Below are positions 12,217 through 23,467 of a stretch of DNA of 64,000 nucleotides, piece by piece. The DNA is from Tetragonia tetragonoides. Lineage: Eukaryota; Streptophyta; Magnoliopsida; Caryophyllales; Aizoaceae. Location: positions 18,102,001 to 18,166,000 of the forward strand of contig CM076140.1 in assembly GCA_038025085.1 (NCBI GenBank), given 5' to 3'. Within the stretch, counting starts at the first letter, position 1. Each line of letters starts with the position of its first letter. The notes under the pieces were generated by a model. It made no database searches. It had not been told where the DNA came from and was given only the letters and a program-made list of their open reading frames with translations. Made by a program: the position numbers and the translations under genes.

Positions 12217-12333
12217 TGGCTCTTTCGCATTAAACGACGAGTTTTAACTTATTTGCACTTTGCCATTTCGCCATCATTGCATGCCCTCTTTTGTACTTTT
12301 TCTCTTCCTTTATTCTCTTTTTCTTTTTCTTGA

Positions 12334-12334
<1 letters not shown>

Positions 12335-12409
<75 letters not shown>
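12335..12409. repeat. TA microsatellite
   Basis: An uninterrupted TA dinucleotide run lies about 120 bp downstream of the FLZ stop codon, probably within or just past its 3' untranslated region. Confidence 0.95.
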
Positions 12410-12414
<5 letters not shown>

Positions 12415-12750
12415 GAAAAAATGTTCATATTTTGGAGCTTTAAGGGGGTCAATTTAAGAAGGGATGCAAGTGCAAAATTAATTAGGTTTAATTGTATGAA
12501 GGAAATTAATGAATAAGGTCAAAAGTCTTGAAAAATATGGTGATTATTATCATAATCATCATCGTATTTTGTAATGCAAATGCGTTTGAAATATGATTAC
12601 CATTATTTCTTTGTGGGGGGAGATTTTGCATATTTTTGTTGTTATTGTTACTTTGATGTATGTGAAACAAGTTGCTTGTCCTTATCACCGAGGCAACACA
12701 TTTTATCGATGAATACAACATGGATTGGTGTCTCGAACAAGCAGTTTAAC

Positions 12751-12936
12751 CTTTTGATTGAATTAATTCTAATACATAATATCAGAGTTATAAATATCTA
12801 AAAAGTATTGAGCTTTTGATTGAATTAATTCAAATACATGATATCAGAGTTACAGATGTCCAAAAAGTATTGCGCTTTTGATTGAATTAATTCTAACACA
12901 TAATATCAGAGTTACAGATGTCCAAAAGGTATTGAG
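12751..12936 (+). repeat. Three tandem copies of a 62 bp unit
   Basis: Units start at 12751, 12813 and 12875 with CTTTTGATTGAATTAATTC and end with AAAAGTATTGAG or a variant. The second and third units are most alike. A weaker relative appears near 13120. It carries no recognisable gene. Confidence 0.88.
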
Positions 12937-13370
12937 TTTAAATCATAGGAGCCGACCCTCATTTCCTCGAAGAAATATTTTAGCACATGATATAGGGCAT
13001 GTGCATCATCCACACTTCAAAACCTAATGAATATTCATGGGAAGTCCAATGGACATTCATGTAATCCAGGAATGTATTAGAAAATATTATTATATTAATT
13101 GGGGCCTCTAATCATCAGTTTAAATTTTTGATTGAGTTGATTCTCACACAAATATCTCACAGAAAAATAACATTAAACCAACCTAATGCCAAATTGTCTC
13201 TTTTGTTCAATGTTAGAAATTGAAAGTAGCTCGATATGTGTATGTGCTTTTACATATTTTTCTAATAAGGCAGTTTTATTGTAACTTTTAATGAGACGAG
13301 AGTCACTTTTTAGTGAAACAAGGTCATTTCTTCCAATTAAGCTCAATGACCTATTTTTTCTGATATATTT
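12937..13370. other. Intergenic, nothing identified
   Basis: AT-rich DNA with no coding frame that I can support. A degenerate 62 bp-unit relic lies near 13120-13145. Confidence 0.4.
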
Positions 13371-13373
13371 TTT

Positions 13374-13692
13374 GGGTGCATTATTTTTCACTTACTTCCA
13401 TTGATTCTCACTGATTGGTAAAGGTCCCGCCATTGATTGTCATTGATTGGATAAGGACATGCCACCGATTTTCACTGATTAGGTAGAACCTTTTACTGAT
13501 TGTCACCGATTCAGTAAGGTCCTTCCGCTGATCGTGTGAGTAGGAATGTGGGCCCTGCCACTAATTTCCACTGTGGGTAATGTCTTGCCACTGATTCTCA
13601 CTGATTCAGTAAGGTATTGCTACTAATTCGGTAAAATCTTGTCACTAATTTTCACTGATTTGGTAAAATTCAATAAATGGAGAAGAACACAT
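13374..13692. mobile_element. MITE-like element with internal minisatellite, copy A
   Basis: The left end resembles GGGTGCATTATTTTTCACTT and the right end, read inward, resembles GTATGTGTTCTTCTCCATTT. These match the ends of copy B at 14366-14693. The interior is an irregular minisatellite of a unit close to CCACTGATTCTCACTGATT plus CAGTAAGGTC. The right boundary is approximate and no clean target duplication is seen. Confidence 0.55.
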
Positions 13693-14017
13693 ACATCCTT
13701 TGTTCAATTCAATTTCAATATTGTTCAGTGGAAAAGAATGCACTTATAGTACAAGTATTAGACAAGATAATGTCATGGTACCCTTGATTTGGTTGGAAGG
13801 ACAAGCTTGTCACGATGCCAAGAGAAATAAGGACCATGTAAGATAGAATCCAAGCAATAATAAAACATAGAAACAGGTACAAGCATTAAATGGGACATCA
13901 CTTTTTGGCATGGAAGGAAAGAAACCTAAAAGGGTCATCTCTCCTGGCATTAGGTTTTTTGCAATCATGCATCTCCAAATTGTTCTGTTCACGGTAGAAA
14001 GTTAGGTGAGATGGTAA

Positions 14018-14279
14018 GGTTGCGTTTGATAGAGTTTATATGGTCAGTTTAGGTTAGTTCAGTTCAGTTTAGGTGTGAATTTAGTGATTTCAAATTCAGT
14101 TAAATGATGTTCAGTTCAGTTCACTGATGCTGAGTTTAGAAACATATTTTTTGTCTCACATATCAAGTTGTGTTCAATTCAATTCAGTTATGTCCAGTTC
14201 AGTTCAGTTCAGTAGTATCCAGTTTAGTGACGTTGAATTCAGTTCAGTTCTGGTAAGTTCAGCTCTATCAAACGCACCC
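14018..14279. mobile_element. PIF/Harbinger (Tourist-like) MITE
   Basis: The termini are GGTTGCGTTTGATAGAG and, read inward, GGGTGCGTTTGATAGAG. They are flanked by TAA at 14015-14017 and 14280-14282, the TWA duplication typical of PIF/Harbinger. The 262 bp interior is rich in GTTCAGTTCAG repeats. It lies between two copies of the minisatellite-bearing element. Confidence 0.88.
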
Positions 14280-14365
14280 TAAATGCATCATTTTTATTTA
14301 TTTATTTTTTGTTTTGGGCAAATTGTAACATAACTTCTGACTTCAATTTTCTTTTGAGGTATTAA

Positions 14366-14693
14366 GAGTGTAGTGTTCTTTTCCACTAATTTCCACTGAT
14401 TCTTACTGATTGGGTAAGTTCTGTCACTGATTCCCATTGATTGGGTAAGGTCATGCCACTGGTTTCTACTGATTCAGTAAGATCCCTTCACTCATTCTCA
14501 CCGATTCAGTAAGGTCCTGCCACTGATACTGTGAGGAGAAATGTGGGTTCTGCCACTAATTTTCAATGATTGAGTAAGGTCCTTCCACTGATTCTCACTG
14601 ATTCAGTAAGGTCTATTTCCACTGATTGGGTAAGGTATTGCCACTTATTTCCACTGATTGGGTAAGGTACAATAAGTGGAAAAGAACACACCC
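14366..14693. mobile_element. MITE-like element with internal minisatellite, copy B
   Basis: The left end is GAGTGTAGTGTTCTTTTCC and the right end, read inward, is GGGTGTGTTCTTTTCCACTT. TAA flanks both sides (14363-14365 and 14694-14696). The interior holds repeated CACTGATTCTCACTGATT and CAGTAAGGTCC motifs, as in copy A. The TAA duplication points to PIF/Harbinger mobilisation. Confidence 0.75.
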
Positions 14694-14740
14694 TAATTGG
14701 CATGCATGTTGACATATAATTTCTATGACTAGGTCATTTT

Positions 14741-14909
14741 TTTGTTTAACCACAGGTTCACCAAACTCTTTGGGTCAAAACTAATCCTGTTCGCACCGGG
14801 TTAGTCCACGAAAGGGTAAAGTGCTTCCACTAAATAGTTTCTCCATTCACAAGATACAAACCCTCGACCTTGCTTAAGGAATGAGAGTGCCGAAATACTC
14901 ACATCAACC
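14741..14909 (-). mobile_element. tRNA-derived SINE with long target duplication
   Basis: A 29 bp perfect direct repeat (14712-14740 and 14910-14938, beginning ACATATAATTTCTATGACTA) brackets the insert. On the minus strand the body reads through a degenerate B box (GGGTTTGTATC), a GTGAATGG block and a GTGGACTAACCCGGTGCGAA segment. This identifies it as the same family as the copies at about 9165-9330 and 41150-41605. The tail on the minus strand is a short A run. Confidence 0.85.
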
Positions 14910-14938
14910 ACATATAATTTCTATGACTAGGTCATTTT

Positions 14939-15745
14939 GATATATACTCAAATGAAATTCTGTATGGTAAGATCTTTTTCTTTTATCTTGCTGAAAACGA
15001 GAGGACCCTTTATTTAAAAAATAAAACTAAATAAAATGGAGAGAATTTCAACTCTAATTAATACCAGTTATTATGTGTGGTTAAACCAAATACAGAATGT
15101 AGTATATTAAATTATCATTTATATATATAAGAAAAACTAATCTCTAGTATCAGTTAGCCAAGCTTGTATGGTATAACCAAAAACCCGTTTATGTGGACTA
15201 AAATTCTTAGTATAAATTGCGATACAGACTATCATGACTTTGTCATGTTTTTGCTCATATTAGTATTCACCATCACTCACTAGCAATCAAAACAAAGTAC
15301 CAATTCTTACCACCCTAATCATGACAACATAAGAGTAAAGGCGTGATCTTTTCCATCAAATTAAACTGAATCCTATTGAAATGAACTGAACTTAATTGAA
15401 TAGTAATGTGAGAGAAAAGTATGTTAATGGACCGCACTAATAGTCACTGAACTGAATTGAACTCTAATAATGAACTAAATTGAATTCAACATAATTAAAC
15501 TGAATTGAACAGAATTAAACTAAACTAATAAACCGACAAACATTCAATAGATCAATTATTTTTTTGTATCAACACTAAAAATCCAAAAAGTATCAAACCA
15601 AAACTAATTTGTCGCCTAAGGACAAAAGCAAATAATTTTTTGTATTATATCGCAAAATCACTAAAAAAAGGGAGATCATGAGATTCTCTATAATCAATTC
15701 CTCCAATTAATCTCGAATACCTAACAAATACCAAACTAAAAAATA
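14939..15745. other. Intergenic, GAACTGAATTGAA-rich patch
   Basis: No gene is seen. The interval 15360-15540 is filled with irregular TGAACTGAATTGAA motifs. These resemble the reverse complement of the interior of the MITE at 14018-14279 and a patch at 23575-23600, so it is probably a decayed relative. Confidence 0.4.
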
Positions 15746-15749
15746 CTAC

Positions 15750-16028
15750 CATTTTAGTATCCTATTAGCAAAAAAGTTTGTGAGATAGTACCTTATTTAG
15801 TACCTTATTAGCAGAAAACTTTGTGAGATAGTACCTTAATTATTTAAAAAATATTGTCTATGACTACATTTTGTCCGTGTTTTTGTATAACGGGTATTTA
15901 AAAAAAATTTGAGCGGAAAATAAATTTGGGTACAACCCGACAACCAAACACGGGTAAAAGGTAGTTATAGACAAACTTTTTAAAATAAGGTACTATCTCA
16001 CAAACGTTTTTGCTAATAAGGTAGTTCC
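15750..16028. repeat. Hairpin-forming inverted repeat, MITE-like
   Basis: The left arm, present twice (about 15760-15796 and 15797-15840), reads TTAGCAAAAAAGTTTGTGAG then ATAGTACCTTA. The right arm at about 15955-16025 is its reverse complement, including TAAGGTACTATCTCACAAAC. Arms extend for about 70 bp, with loosely matching inner parts (GTCTATGACTAC and GTAGTTATAGAC). No coding frame lies between the arms. Confidence 0.65.
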
Positions 16029-16088
16029 TCGCAATTTTTTCAAAAAATAAATAAATAAAAAAGTTTTCTTATGTGTTGTGACTTGTGA

Positions 16089-16455
16089 CTTTTTTTTTTT
16101 TTTTTTTTAAGGTAAGGAAAGTGGGTAGAGAACTAGGAGACCCTCCTCTCGAGAGAAACTCCTAGCAAATCCTCATAAAGTATTTGGGACAACTCTCTAT
16201 CCGGAAGCTCCTGAAATCTAGTGATTCTGTCAATCTGATGTCCGAGATTAGCCATCTAGTCAGCCGCTCTATTGCCTTCTCTAAAAATATGTTGAACTGC
16301 TGTAGGAAATAGCGGGGCAAGAAACTTACGTGTATCAATTATTAACGCATAAATAGACCATAGAATTTCAATCTCTTCTCGAAGAGCTTTAATTACAGTT
16401 AAATTGTCACCCTCAATCTAAAGTCTATCAAGGCCCAAATCAACTGCAACTATGA
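16089..16455 (-). mobile_element. 5'-truncated LINE fragment with RNase H coding
   Basis: A 14 bp perfect target duplication, GTTGTGACTTGTGA, lies at 16075-16088 and 16456-16469. A T run at 16091-16109 marks the poly-A tail on the minus strand. Minus-strand translation gives an RNase H-like (RVT_3) tail with EGDNLTVIKAL and FREGNRAAD, interrupted by stops. This is a dead-on-arrival insertion by target-primed reverse transcription, independent of the larger LINE to the right. Confidence 0.9.
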
Positions 16456-16890
16456 GTTGTGACTTGTGAGGAAATGAGAATTGAAATCCTTGTAGTAACT
16501 GTTAACCAATGAATGTGATTCCAAGTCCGGCAGTAATGCTTTTTATGGGACAACAGGAGTTTGTGGCCTAGTCATCCTCGCATTACGATGGGTCCTATTT
16601 CACCAAAATACAGTACTATACAAACTACTTGTAAGGATATGGGGAAATTAGTTATTGGTACTTGAGCAGCATTTCACCGTTTCATGGATCGACTTAGTAT
16701 AAATATAATTCCTTTTTTTTTGAGTGAAGTATAAATTTAATTTTTAATAAATATAATTTTTTTTTTTTTTGGAAAATGATAAGTATATTTCCATTTACCA
16801 AAGGTATACCAATGTGGTACCCCTAGACAAAGCAAAAGAATCTACAAGTGCAGGGCATTTCCATTCACACCATCATCAAATAAAGACAAT

Positions 16891-19800
16891 TTATAACTGG
16901 CACAAGACCTCACCAGCTTTATCACTATACAGGGTATAAAATCTCAAACAAACACAACTTTTAATCTCATAAACCACACTCGCAGGTGAGCTGCTGTGGT
17001 CACGAAAGACACGGCTGTTCCTTTCCTTCAAAACTTCATACATGGTGGCTACCAGTGTTGCTCGTCTTATCTTGTTCAGCATGCTCTTCCCCTTGCACCT
17101 CCTACTAAACCATCTCAGTTCATGCCCTAAGCTCAGAGGCCCCCTTCTAATCTTCAACCAGTCAAGAATCTCATGCCACACAGCTGCAGCAAAAGAGCAC
17201 TGGAAGAACAGATAATTGCAATCTTCACTCCCTTCCCCACAGATCCCACATTTATCATCAATGTCCAGCCCTCTAGACACAAGGAAAGTCCTAGTCATAA
17301 GCCTCTTGTGACAGATTAGCCACGCAATAACACAGTGCCTAGGTCGTGCCTCACACACCCAAATCACCTTGTGCCACCAAGCAACCCTCCTGTTTTCATC
17401 AAACAAGTCATACGCTTTCTGAATTCTGAACTTGCCAGCCTGCATCATACCTAGTAGTAAATTCTGAGCAGAATACATTGATCCTCCCTCCTGCACAAGT
17501 CTATCCCTTATCTGTAACACACATCTCCAAACCCAAGAGCTACCAGTTGAACTCTTGGCATCCCAGACAGATGATCTCCTAATGGCATAAGCTTGAATCC
17601 ATTCATTTCGAGGAGCCCCTACTACCATTATCCACTAGCCAGATATTCTTGCAAATAGTAGCAGAGTTCCAGGTTTCAATGTTTTTAATGTGTAGGCCTC
17701 CATACTTCTTTTCACAGCAAATTCTACTCCAACCCACAGGCACAATAGCCCTGGTTTTATGCAGATGCCCCCAAATGAACTTACGCCCCATTTGATGAAT
17801 CTCATATATGACCTGTTTAGGCAACAGGAAGACAGCACACCAAAAATTCAGGGAAGAAAACACCACAGCATTCCACATCTGAATCCTTCCAGCGTAACTA
17901 AGCAGTTTTGTAGTCCAGTGGTGAATACACCTAGACACCTTGTTGAGTAAAGGTTGGCACAACGCATGGGTGAGTCTCGTGGCAGACAGGGGCACCCCAA
18001 GGTACCTAAAAGACATTGTACCTTCCTGGAACCCCATAGCAGCCAGTATCTCCTCACAAGTGGCTCTCTCCACACCCCCAAAGTATACACAGCTCTTTGA
18101 ATCATTTGCATGCAACCCTGATAACCCAGCAAAGGTCATCTGCAAAAACTAAGTATGTCAGCTTTATCCTACTACACTTAGGATGGTAATGGAACCCTAA
18201 GTTACCCCCATTCTCCGAAGCATTCTGAATAAGCCCTCCATGCAGAGCACAAAAAGATAGGGAGATATTGGGTCTCCTTGTCTAAACCCTCTACCTCCAG
18301 AGAAAAATCCAGTAAGCGTGCCATTGATGTTCACAGAGAAGTGAGGAGTAGTCACACATATCATAATCCTATCAATAAACCACCTAGGAAAGCCAAATAC
18401 CCCCAGCATTCCCTCAAGGAACCTCCAATCAACAGAATCATACGCTTTCCTTACATCAATCTTCAACATAGCTCTCGGGGACACATGCTTCCTAGTGTAC
18501 TTGTGCACTAGTTCATGAGACAGCAAGATGTTATCCTGAATCCTTCTTCCTGGCACAAAAGCTGATTGCTCAATTCCCACAAGTTGTGACACCATCTCTC
18601 TCATTTTTGCAGTAATCAATTTGGTGATAGCTTTGTACAGGACATTGCAACATGCAATGGGCCTGTAATCACCCACTGTGGAGGGATTATCACACTTAGG
18701 AACCAAAGTAACAACTGTCATGTTCAAAGATTTTAGCAGCTTACCACTAGTGAAAAACTCCTTCACAGCCACACACACATCACTACCAACAATATTCCAT
18801 GCTTGTTTGAAGAAGGCAGAGCCATAGCCAGCAGGGCCAGGGGCTTTATGATCAGGTATCCCAAAAATAGCATCCTTGATATCTTTATCAGTTACCACCA
18901 TAGTAATATTGTCCTATTGCTGCATACTCAGTGCTGGACCATCCTTGAACAAGGAGGGGTCAAAAGGTGTGGCCTGATGAGCAGACCCAAACAGATTCTT
19001 GTAAAAAGAGATGATCATGTCAACCACAGTAGAGGAATCAGTGTGACAGACTCCAGCCACATCATACAAAGCTCGGATGCTGTGCTTAGCATGCACTTAT
19101 TTCATTTTGGCATGAAAATATTTATTATTTTCATCCCCCAGGCTAACCTCAGTGCCCTTGATTTTTTTGTTGTAAATTAGCTTCCTCAATCTTTCTCCAT
19201 TTAAGATACCCAGCCAAGCTTTCCCTTTCCTTAAGAATGAGATCCTCATTCCTGGGGTGTACTTGTAGTTGGTTCTGAACCCCCTCCAACTCTGCTGCAG
19301 CATCATCTACTCTCTGATTTACCCCACTAAATTTCTGACCGTGCAGCTTCTTTAGTTCCTTCTTCAATAACTGTAACTTCTTAACAATACAGAACATAGG
19401 GCATCCCCAAATAGGTCTCTGCCAAACCTCTTGCACCATAGCTAAGAACTCAGGGTCCTCACCCCAGCACTTAAGGTATTTAAAAGTACTAGGCACACCA
19501 TCATTACCATCAGCAATTTGCACTATGCTAGGAGAATGGTCAGAAACTCCAGTTGTGGCAAAGTTTACAGAAGTAGCTCTCTGCATATCATACCAATCAG
19601 AATTACTGAGAACCCTGTCCAGTTTACTCATCACTCTAGAAGAGGCTTGGTGTTTATTACACCAAGTAAACTGGGCACCAACATAAGGGATATCCTGCAA
19701 CCCACACCTCCCCAAACAATGGACAAACTCATCAATATCAGCCATCACAGGAGTATGATCAGAAATTCTCTCATTTGGAGAAATAACCACATTAAAGTCC

Positions 19801-20212
19801 CCTACCACCATCCAAGGCCCATTCACACTACCAGCCCAAACACACAGGTCCCTCCATAAGGCTTGCCTCTCATGGCCTAGATTGAGAGCATACACCACAA
19901 TACAAACAAATTCCAGTCCCCCCACACCCTTAACTAAACAATGCATAGCTTGATCAGTCATGTGTAGAATACTAACATCCACTGCAGCAGGCCTCCATAT
20001 ACAAATAATTCTCCCATTATAGTGTTTTGCATGGTTACTAGCCCACCTAAACCCTTAAAAGTTCTATTCATAATAGAACTAATATTGTTTTCTTTGATTT
20101 TTGTTTCAATCACAGCAAAAAAGTCAAGTTTATTTATGTACAGAAATTTCTTTACCTCCTGAAGCTTGATGGGGTCATTACACCCTCTAACATTCCAGAA
20201 TGCTAGTTTCAT
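16891..20212 (-). pseudogene. LINE ORF2: endonuclease, reverse transcriptase, zf-RVT
   Basis: The start MKLAFWNVRGCNDP at 20212 is the usual opening of a plant LINE apurinic endonuclease, and it overlaps the ORF1 end by 26 bp. Endonuclease motifs GDFNVV and SDHSP follow. The reverse transcriptase begins near 18901 (DHKAPGPAGYGS, PKCDNPSTVGDYRPIACCN, FRQGDPISPYLFV). FADD is readable only in another frame near 18135-18146, and the segment after it is shortened. The C terminus (16891-17628) carries the zf-RVT motif CGICGEGSEDCNYLFFQC. Damage visible: a one-base indel near 20042, a frameshift near 19170, stops at 19097 and about 18911, a frameshift near 18190, loss of sequence after FADD, and a frameshift near 17615. 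Confidence 0.92.
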
Positions 20213-21753
20213 TATCAGGTGGCTTATCTTGCTTCCCCCTTCTGACACCACCTTCTCCTAACAACCAATCTAGCACTCCAAATCCATTTGAAATGGGAAC
20301 AATGGTGCTTTTGGATACCACCCTCCCATGTGAGCTAGGAGAGAAAATATATTGCAGCTGTTTACCAGGTGCAGTGTGGCGCCTGTGAGTAACAACCTGA
20401 AACTCAGTTTCCTTCCCCTGGCCAACTGGTGTAGTGACCTCCACTGTATCCCCTGGGGCTCTCTCTTGGCCCTATATCATCTGTCCTCCCAGCTCAGGTA
20501 TCTCTTTATCTTTAAGCTGCTGTTCTTGACCCTTTTGTTGCTGGATCTGTGCCTTTGGCACCCATTGCTTCTTAATTCCACACCTGTCAGTGGAGTGCCC
20601 CAACTTTTTGCACTTGTTACAGTATTTAGGCAAATTTTCATACACCACCTGTTGCTTAAACTTCTTCCCAAAAGGAGATGTGAGAGTAATCTCACTCTTA
20701 GGGGCAGAATTTAGATCAACCTCTATCAAGATACGTGCATAGGAAAGCCTTGTTTTCTGTGTTGTACATCTATCCGCAAAGAAGGGTTTTCCCACTTTAC
20801 TCCCCACTTTACTCAGCCCTCGTTGAGTCCAGAACAAAGCATCATGGTTCGAAAAAGTAACCCACACTGGGATTCTTGAGCAGTCTTCATCTCCAAAGGA
20901 GAAGCCAGGTGACCAAGCCTTCAGAACAAGCAACTTATTCCCTAAGTACCAAGGTCCCCCCTCAAGTATAGCCAATTTAGCATCTTCATTTGCAAATTTC
21001 AGAATAAACCAACCCCTAGTATGCATATGAATCTGAGGTTTTGGCATGTTTCTCCATGTAGTGTCAACAAACTTCTTAATAGCAACAGAATTAACAACCC
21101 CCCCCAATGAAATACCCAACCAGAGAATGTTCCCAAAAATCAAGAGCATCTTGAACATCAGCCATATCAAATTTGACTTCATCAGATTCACCAAGATCCA
21201 CAAAAGACAGTTTCATACCTTGAGATGGATCCCTGTTGTCTCGAAACAGTTTCCTCCATGGTTTCTGCCCTTCCCTCGCCCTATCTTGGGTTGATTTTGT
21301 GTGTTCCTTTCCCTCAGGAGGCCGTGGTACCACAACCTCTGGCACCGCATCATCTTCCTTTTCCTCTTGGTGCTCCTCCATGATTTCAGCCCAACTTTGC
21401 CGACGAACACCTGAACCCTCCCCAATTATAGCAGGGTCACCATCATCAATGAACCCTAAATCTTCCAACAATGAAGTGGATTGCCCCAACCCATCTAGGT
21501 TAGCATTCTCCGTGATAATTGCTTCTGGAATCCCGAAATTCATGTTCTCACACCCAGAATTGCTTGAAATTAGGGTTTGAGATTTTGATTTCGCTTTCTC
21601 CACTCCCGTCAAATCAGGGGAAAAATCCCCCAAACTCACCGGAGTACGACTCACTGATGGTGGCACAGCCTCACCACCGCCATTATCGCTCTCCTTTGTG
21701 GTAGTCTCAGGTTGCTTCTTCTTCGGTCTCCCTCTCTTCGCACCAACCACCAT
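20187..21753 (-). pseudogene. LINE ORF1: DUF4283 and CCHC zinc knuckle protein
   Basis: The frame opens MVVGAKRGRPKKKQPET, a basic N terminus with an AT-hook-like RGRPKKK. It then has a SWAEIMEEH block, a DUF4283 RNA-binding region and a zinc knuckle CNKCKKLGHSTDRC. The reading frame changes at an eight-base C run at 21098-21105 (G run on the coding strand), and a stop interrupts it at 20472. The remainder continues in frame to a stop at 20187. ORF1 proteins of this type bind the element RNA. Confidence 0.9.
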
Positions 21754-21815
21754 AGCAGTGAAAGCGAAGAAATCGCCTCGAGAGCTTCTCTCCCTAACAC
21801 TACTTTATTTCATCG

Positions 21816-21816
<1 letters not shown>

Positions 21817-21900
<84 letters not shown>

Positions 21901-21907
21901 TTTTTTT
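21817..21907. repeat. TA microsatellite followed by T run at LINE 5' boundary
   Basis: A TA dinucleotide run (21817-21882) directly abuts a T run (21883-21907) at the junction between the LINE 5' end and its target duplication. The T run belongs partly to the target site, which also starts with a shorter T run on the other side (16713-16721). Confidence 0.9.
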
Positions 21908-21934
21908 GAGTGAAGTATAAATTTAATTTTTAAT

Positions 21935-23270
21935 TAAAGGGCTCGAAGATACACCTATGGTCCAAACCGGCCGAAAAAAAGGCAAAAAAAGAGAGATCTC
22001 AAAATTGAGATTCAACATGTAGGAGGAGAGAAAAAACTATAGTAGACGTATATTGTTCAATACAATACATAATTTAAAGCATACTGCCGTAGACTTGTTA
22101 AATAGGTCAATTCGATGAGCGTTGGGGGAGGTCGATTACAGATAAAATTTTAATTTGGTCAGTGGAGAAAACATGCTAAGACTAAAAAATCAAGGCGGGT
22201 TAGTTTTTCTTACATACGAATGATAAACTTTTATAATATCTAGGTCAATATATGGTAGAACAATGGCCTACATGGAAAATTAGATGTTACCCCTTCTAGT
22301 GACTCACACTATAGCTGAAAAGTAGTAGTCGTCAGTCCATTGCATTAGTTGTTAGTTGTTAGCCGATTATATTAATTGAGTTAACTATCTTCTTTTTTTT
22401 TTTTTTTTTTTTTTCCTCCTTTTTGCAAGGAATTGAATTGACTAGTTATGATTGCCTTACATGTCTATTTGAAAGTGTTTGGTTAAATTAATTAGTTGTT
22501 AGTTGGTTAAATATAAATCGTTGGAGAATATTACGATAACTTATTCATCCAAGTTAATGTAAGAACAATTTACCGTGATTCGCCCCCAAGCTCAATGCAT
22601 ACATCTATGATCCTTAGTACTCTTATTCAACCATATATATAAGCATTACAATATAATATAAAATACTAGAGACTAGAGTTGACATAGTGTTTCCCTTGAT
22701 GTTTTCCTGCATGGGTGGATTATTTACACGATGACTCTCTCTCTTTCTCCTCCCCTTAGCGTACCAATACTTATAACCCATCCACAAAATTAAGGGTAAA
22801 ACATGATTTATTTCCCACACCAATCGCCTTTTTCCATAATTATCCTTCGAATTACATTATTCACAATAATATTTCTAAATTTTACCCCACTAATATTTGG
22901 GAAAATTGTATGGCATTTTAATATCTACAATTGATCCCCAAGCAAAAGAAGCTCGAAGTTCATATGTGATACCACCTCAAAGCAATCGCAATTGTGTTTA
23001 TAGTCTCAAACACCGGTCATTACATATTCATAGGCTTTGTATTGCAACCTTATTTTGACGACTGTTTTTTCTGATATAATATAAATAAATAGGTAAATAT
23101 TTAATTATATTATATCAATTTCGCCTGTTTACTTGTCATTTCGCTACTGCGCTTTTTTCATGCTTCTCATCCATGAGACTTCTCCAAAACATTGCCTAAT
23201 AGGATCGGAGTATAGGAAGATGGTAAAATTATTTCTTACTGAATCATCCGACGTGCCTTCCAACCAGGAT
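21935..23270. other. Intergenic, nothing identified
   Basis: AT-rich DNA with a T run at 22392-22414 and TTAGTTGTTAGTTG-type motifs near 22340-22510. No coding frame with recognisable content is seen. Confidence 0.4.
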
Positions 23271-23273
23271 TAA

Positions 23274-23464
23274 GGCCTATACTCTTCAACGGAATGGTGC
23301 GGAACGGTGAGGAACGGAACGGAACGGATTGGAACCGAACGGAATGAAACGTTGCGGCGCGGATAATTCAAAAATATGTGAGACAAAATTAAGTACAGAA
23401 TACGATGCGAAACGGAACGGAACAGAACGGAATGCAGCATGGAATCGACGAAAAGAACAGGGCC
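23274..23464. mobile_element. PIF/Harbinger-type MITE, GAACGGAACGG family, copy 1
   Basis: Left end GGCCTATACTCTTCAACGG; right end, read inward, GGCCCTGTTCTTTTCGTCG. TAA flanks both sides (23271-23273 and 23465-23467). The interior is built of GGAACGGAACGGAA motifs around a conserved core, ATGTGAGACAAAAT. Two more copies lie at 36541-36755 and 61766-61922 in the opposite orientation. Confidence 0.88.
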
Positions 23465-23467
23465 TAA

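Larger units (their letters stand above)
16749..21898 (-). mobile_element. Near full-length, inactive L1-clade LINE
   Basis: The order on the minus strand is ORF1 (DUF4283 plus zinc knuckle), then ORF2 (endonuclease, reverse transcriptase, zf-RVT), then a short 3' end and a T run at 16757-16770 (the poly-A tail). Target duplications of at least 27 bp, beginning GAGTGAAGTATAAATTTAA, lie at 16722-16748 and 21908-21934, each preceded by a T run. The first-strand cut lies in TTTTTAA context as expected for L1. Multiple frameshifts and stops in both ORFs show that it cannot move by itself. Confidence 0.95.

Noticed and set aside
12249..12452. Open frame with a long Ile-Tyr run
   Set aside because: It is a translation of the TA microsatellite; the same applies to frames at 21698-21913.
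17759..21704. Many plus-strand open frames across the LINE
   Set aside because: They are antisense shadows of the minus-strand LINE ORFs, which carry the recognisable domains.
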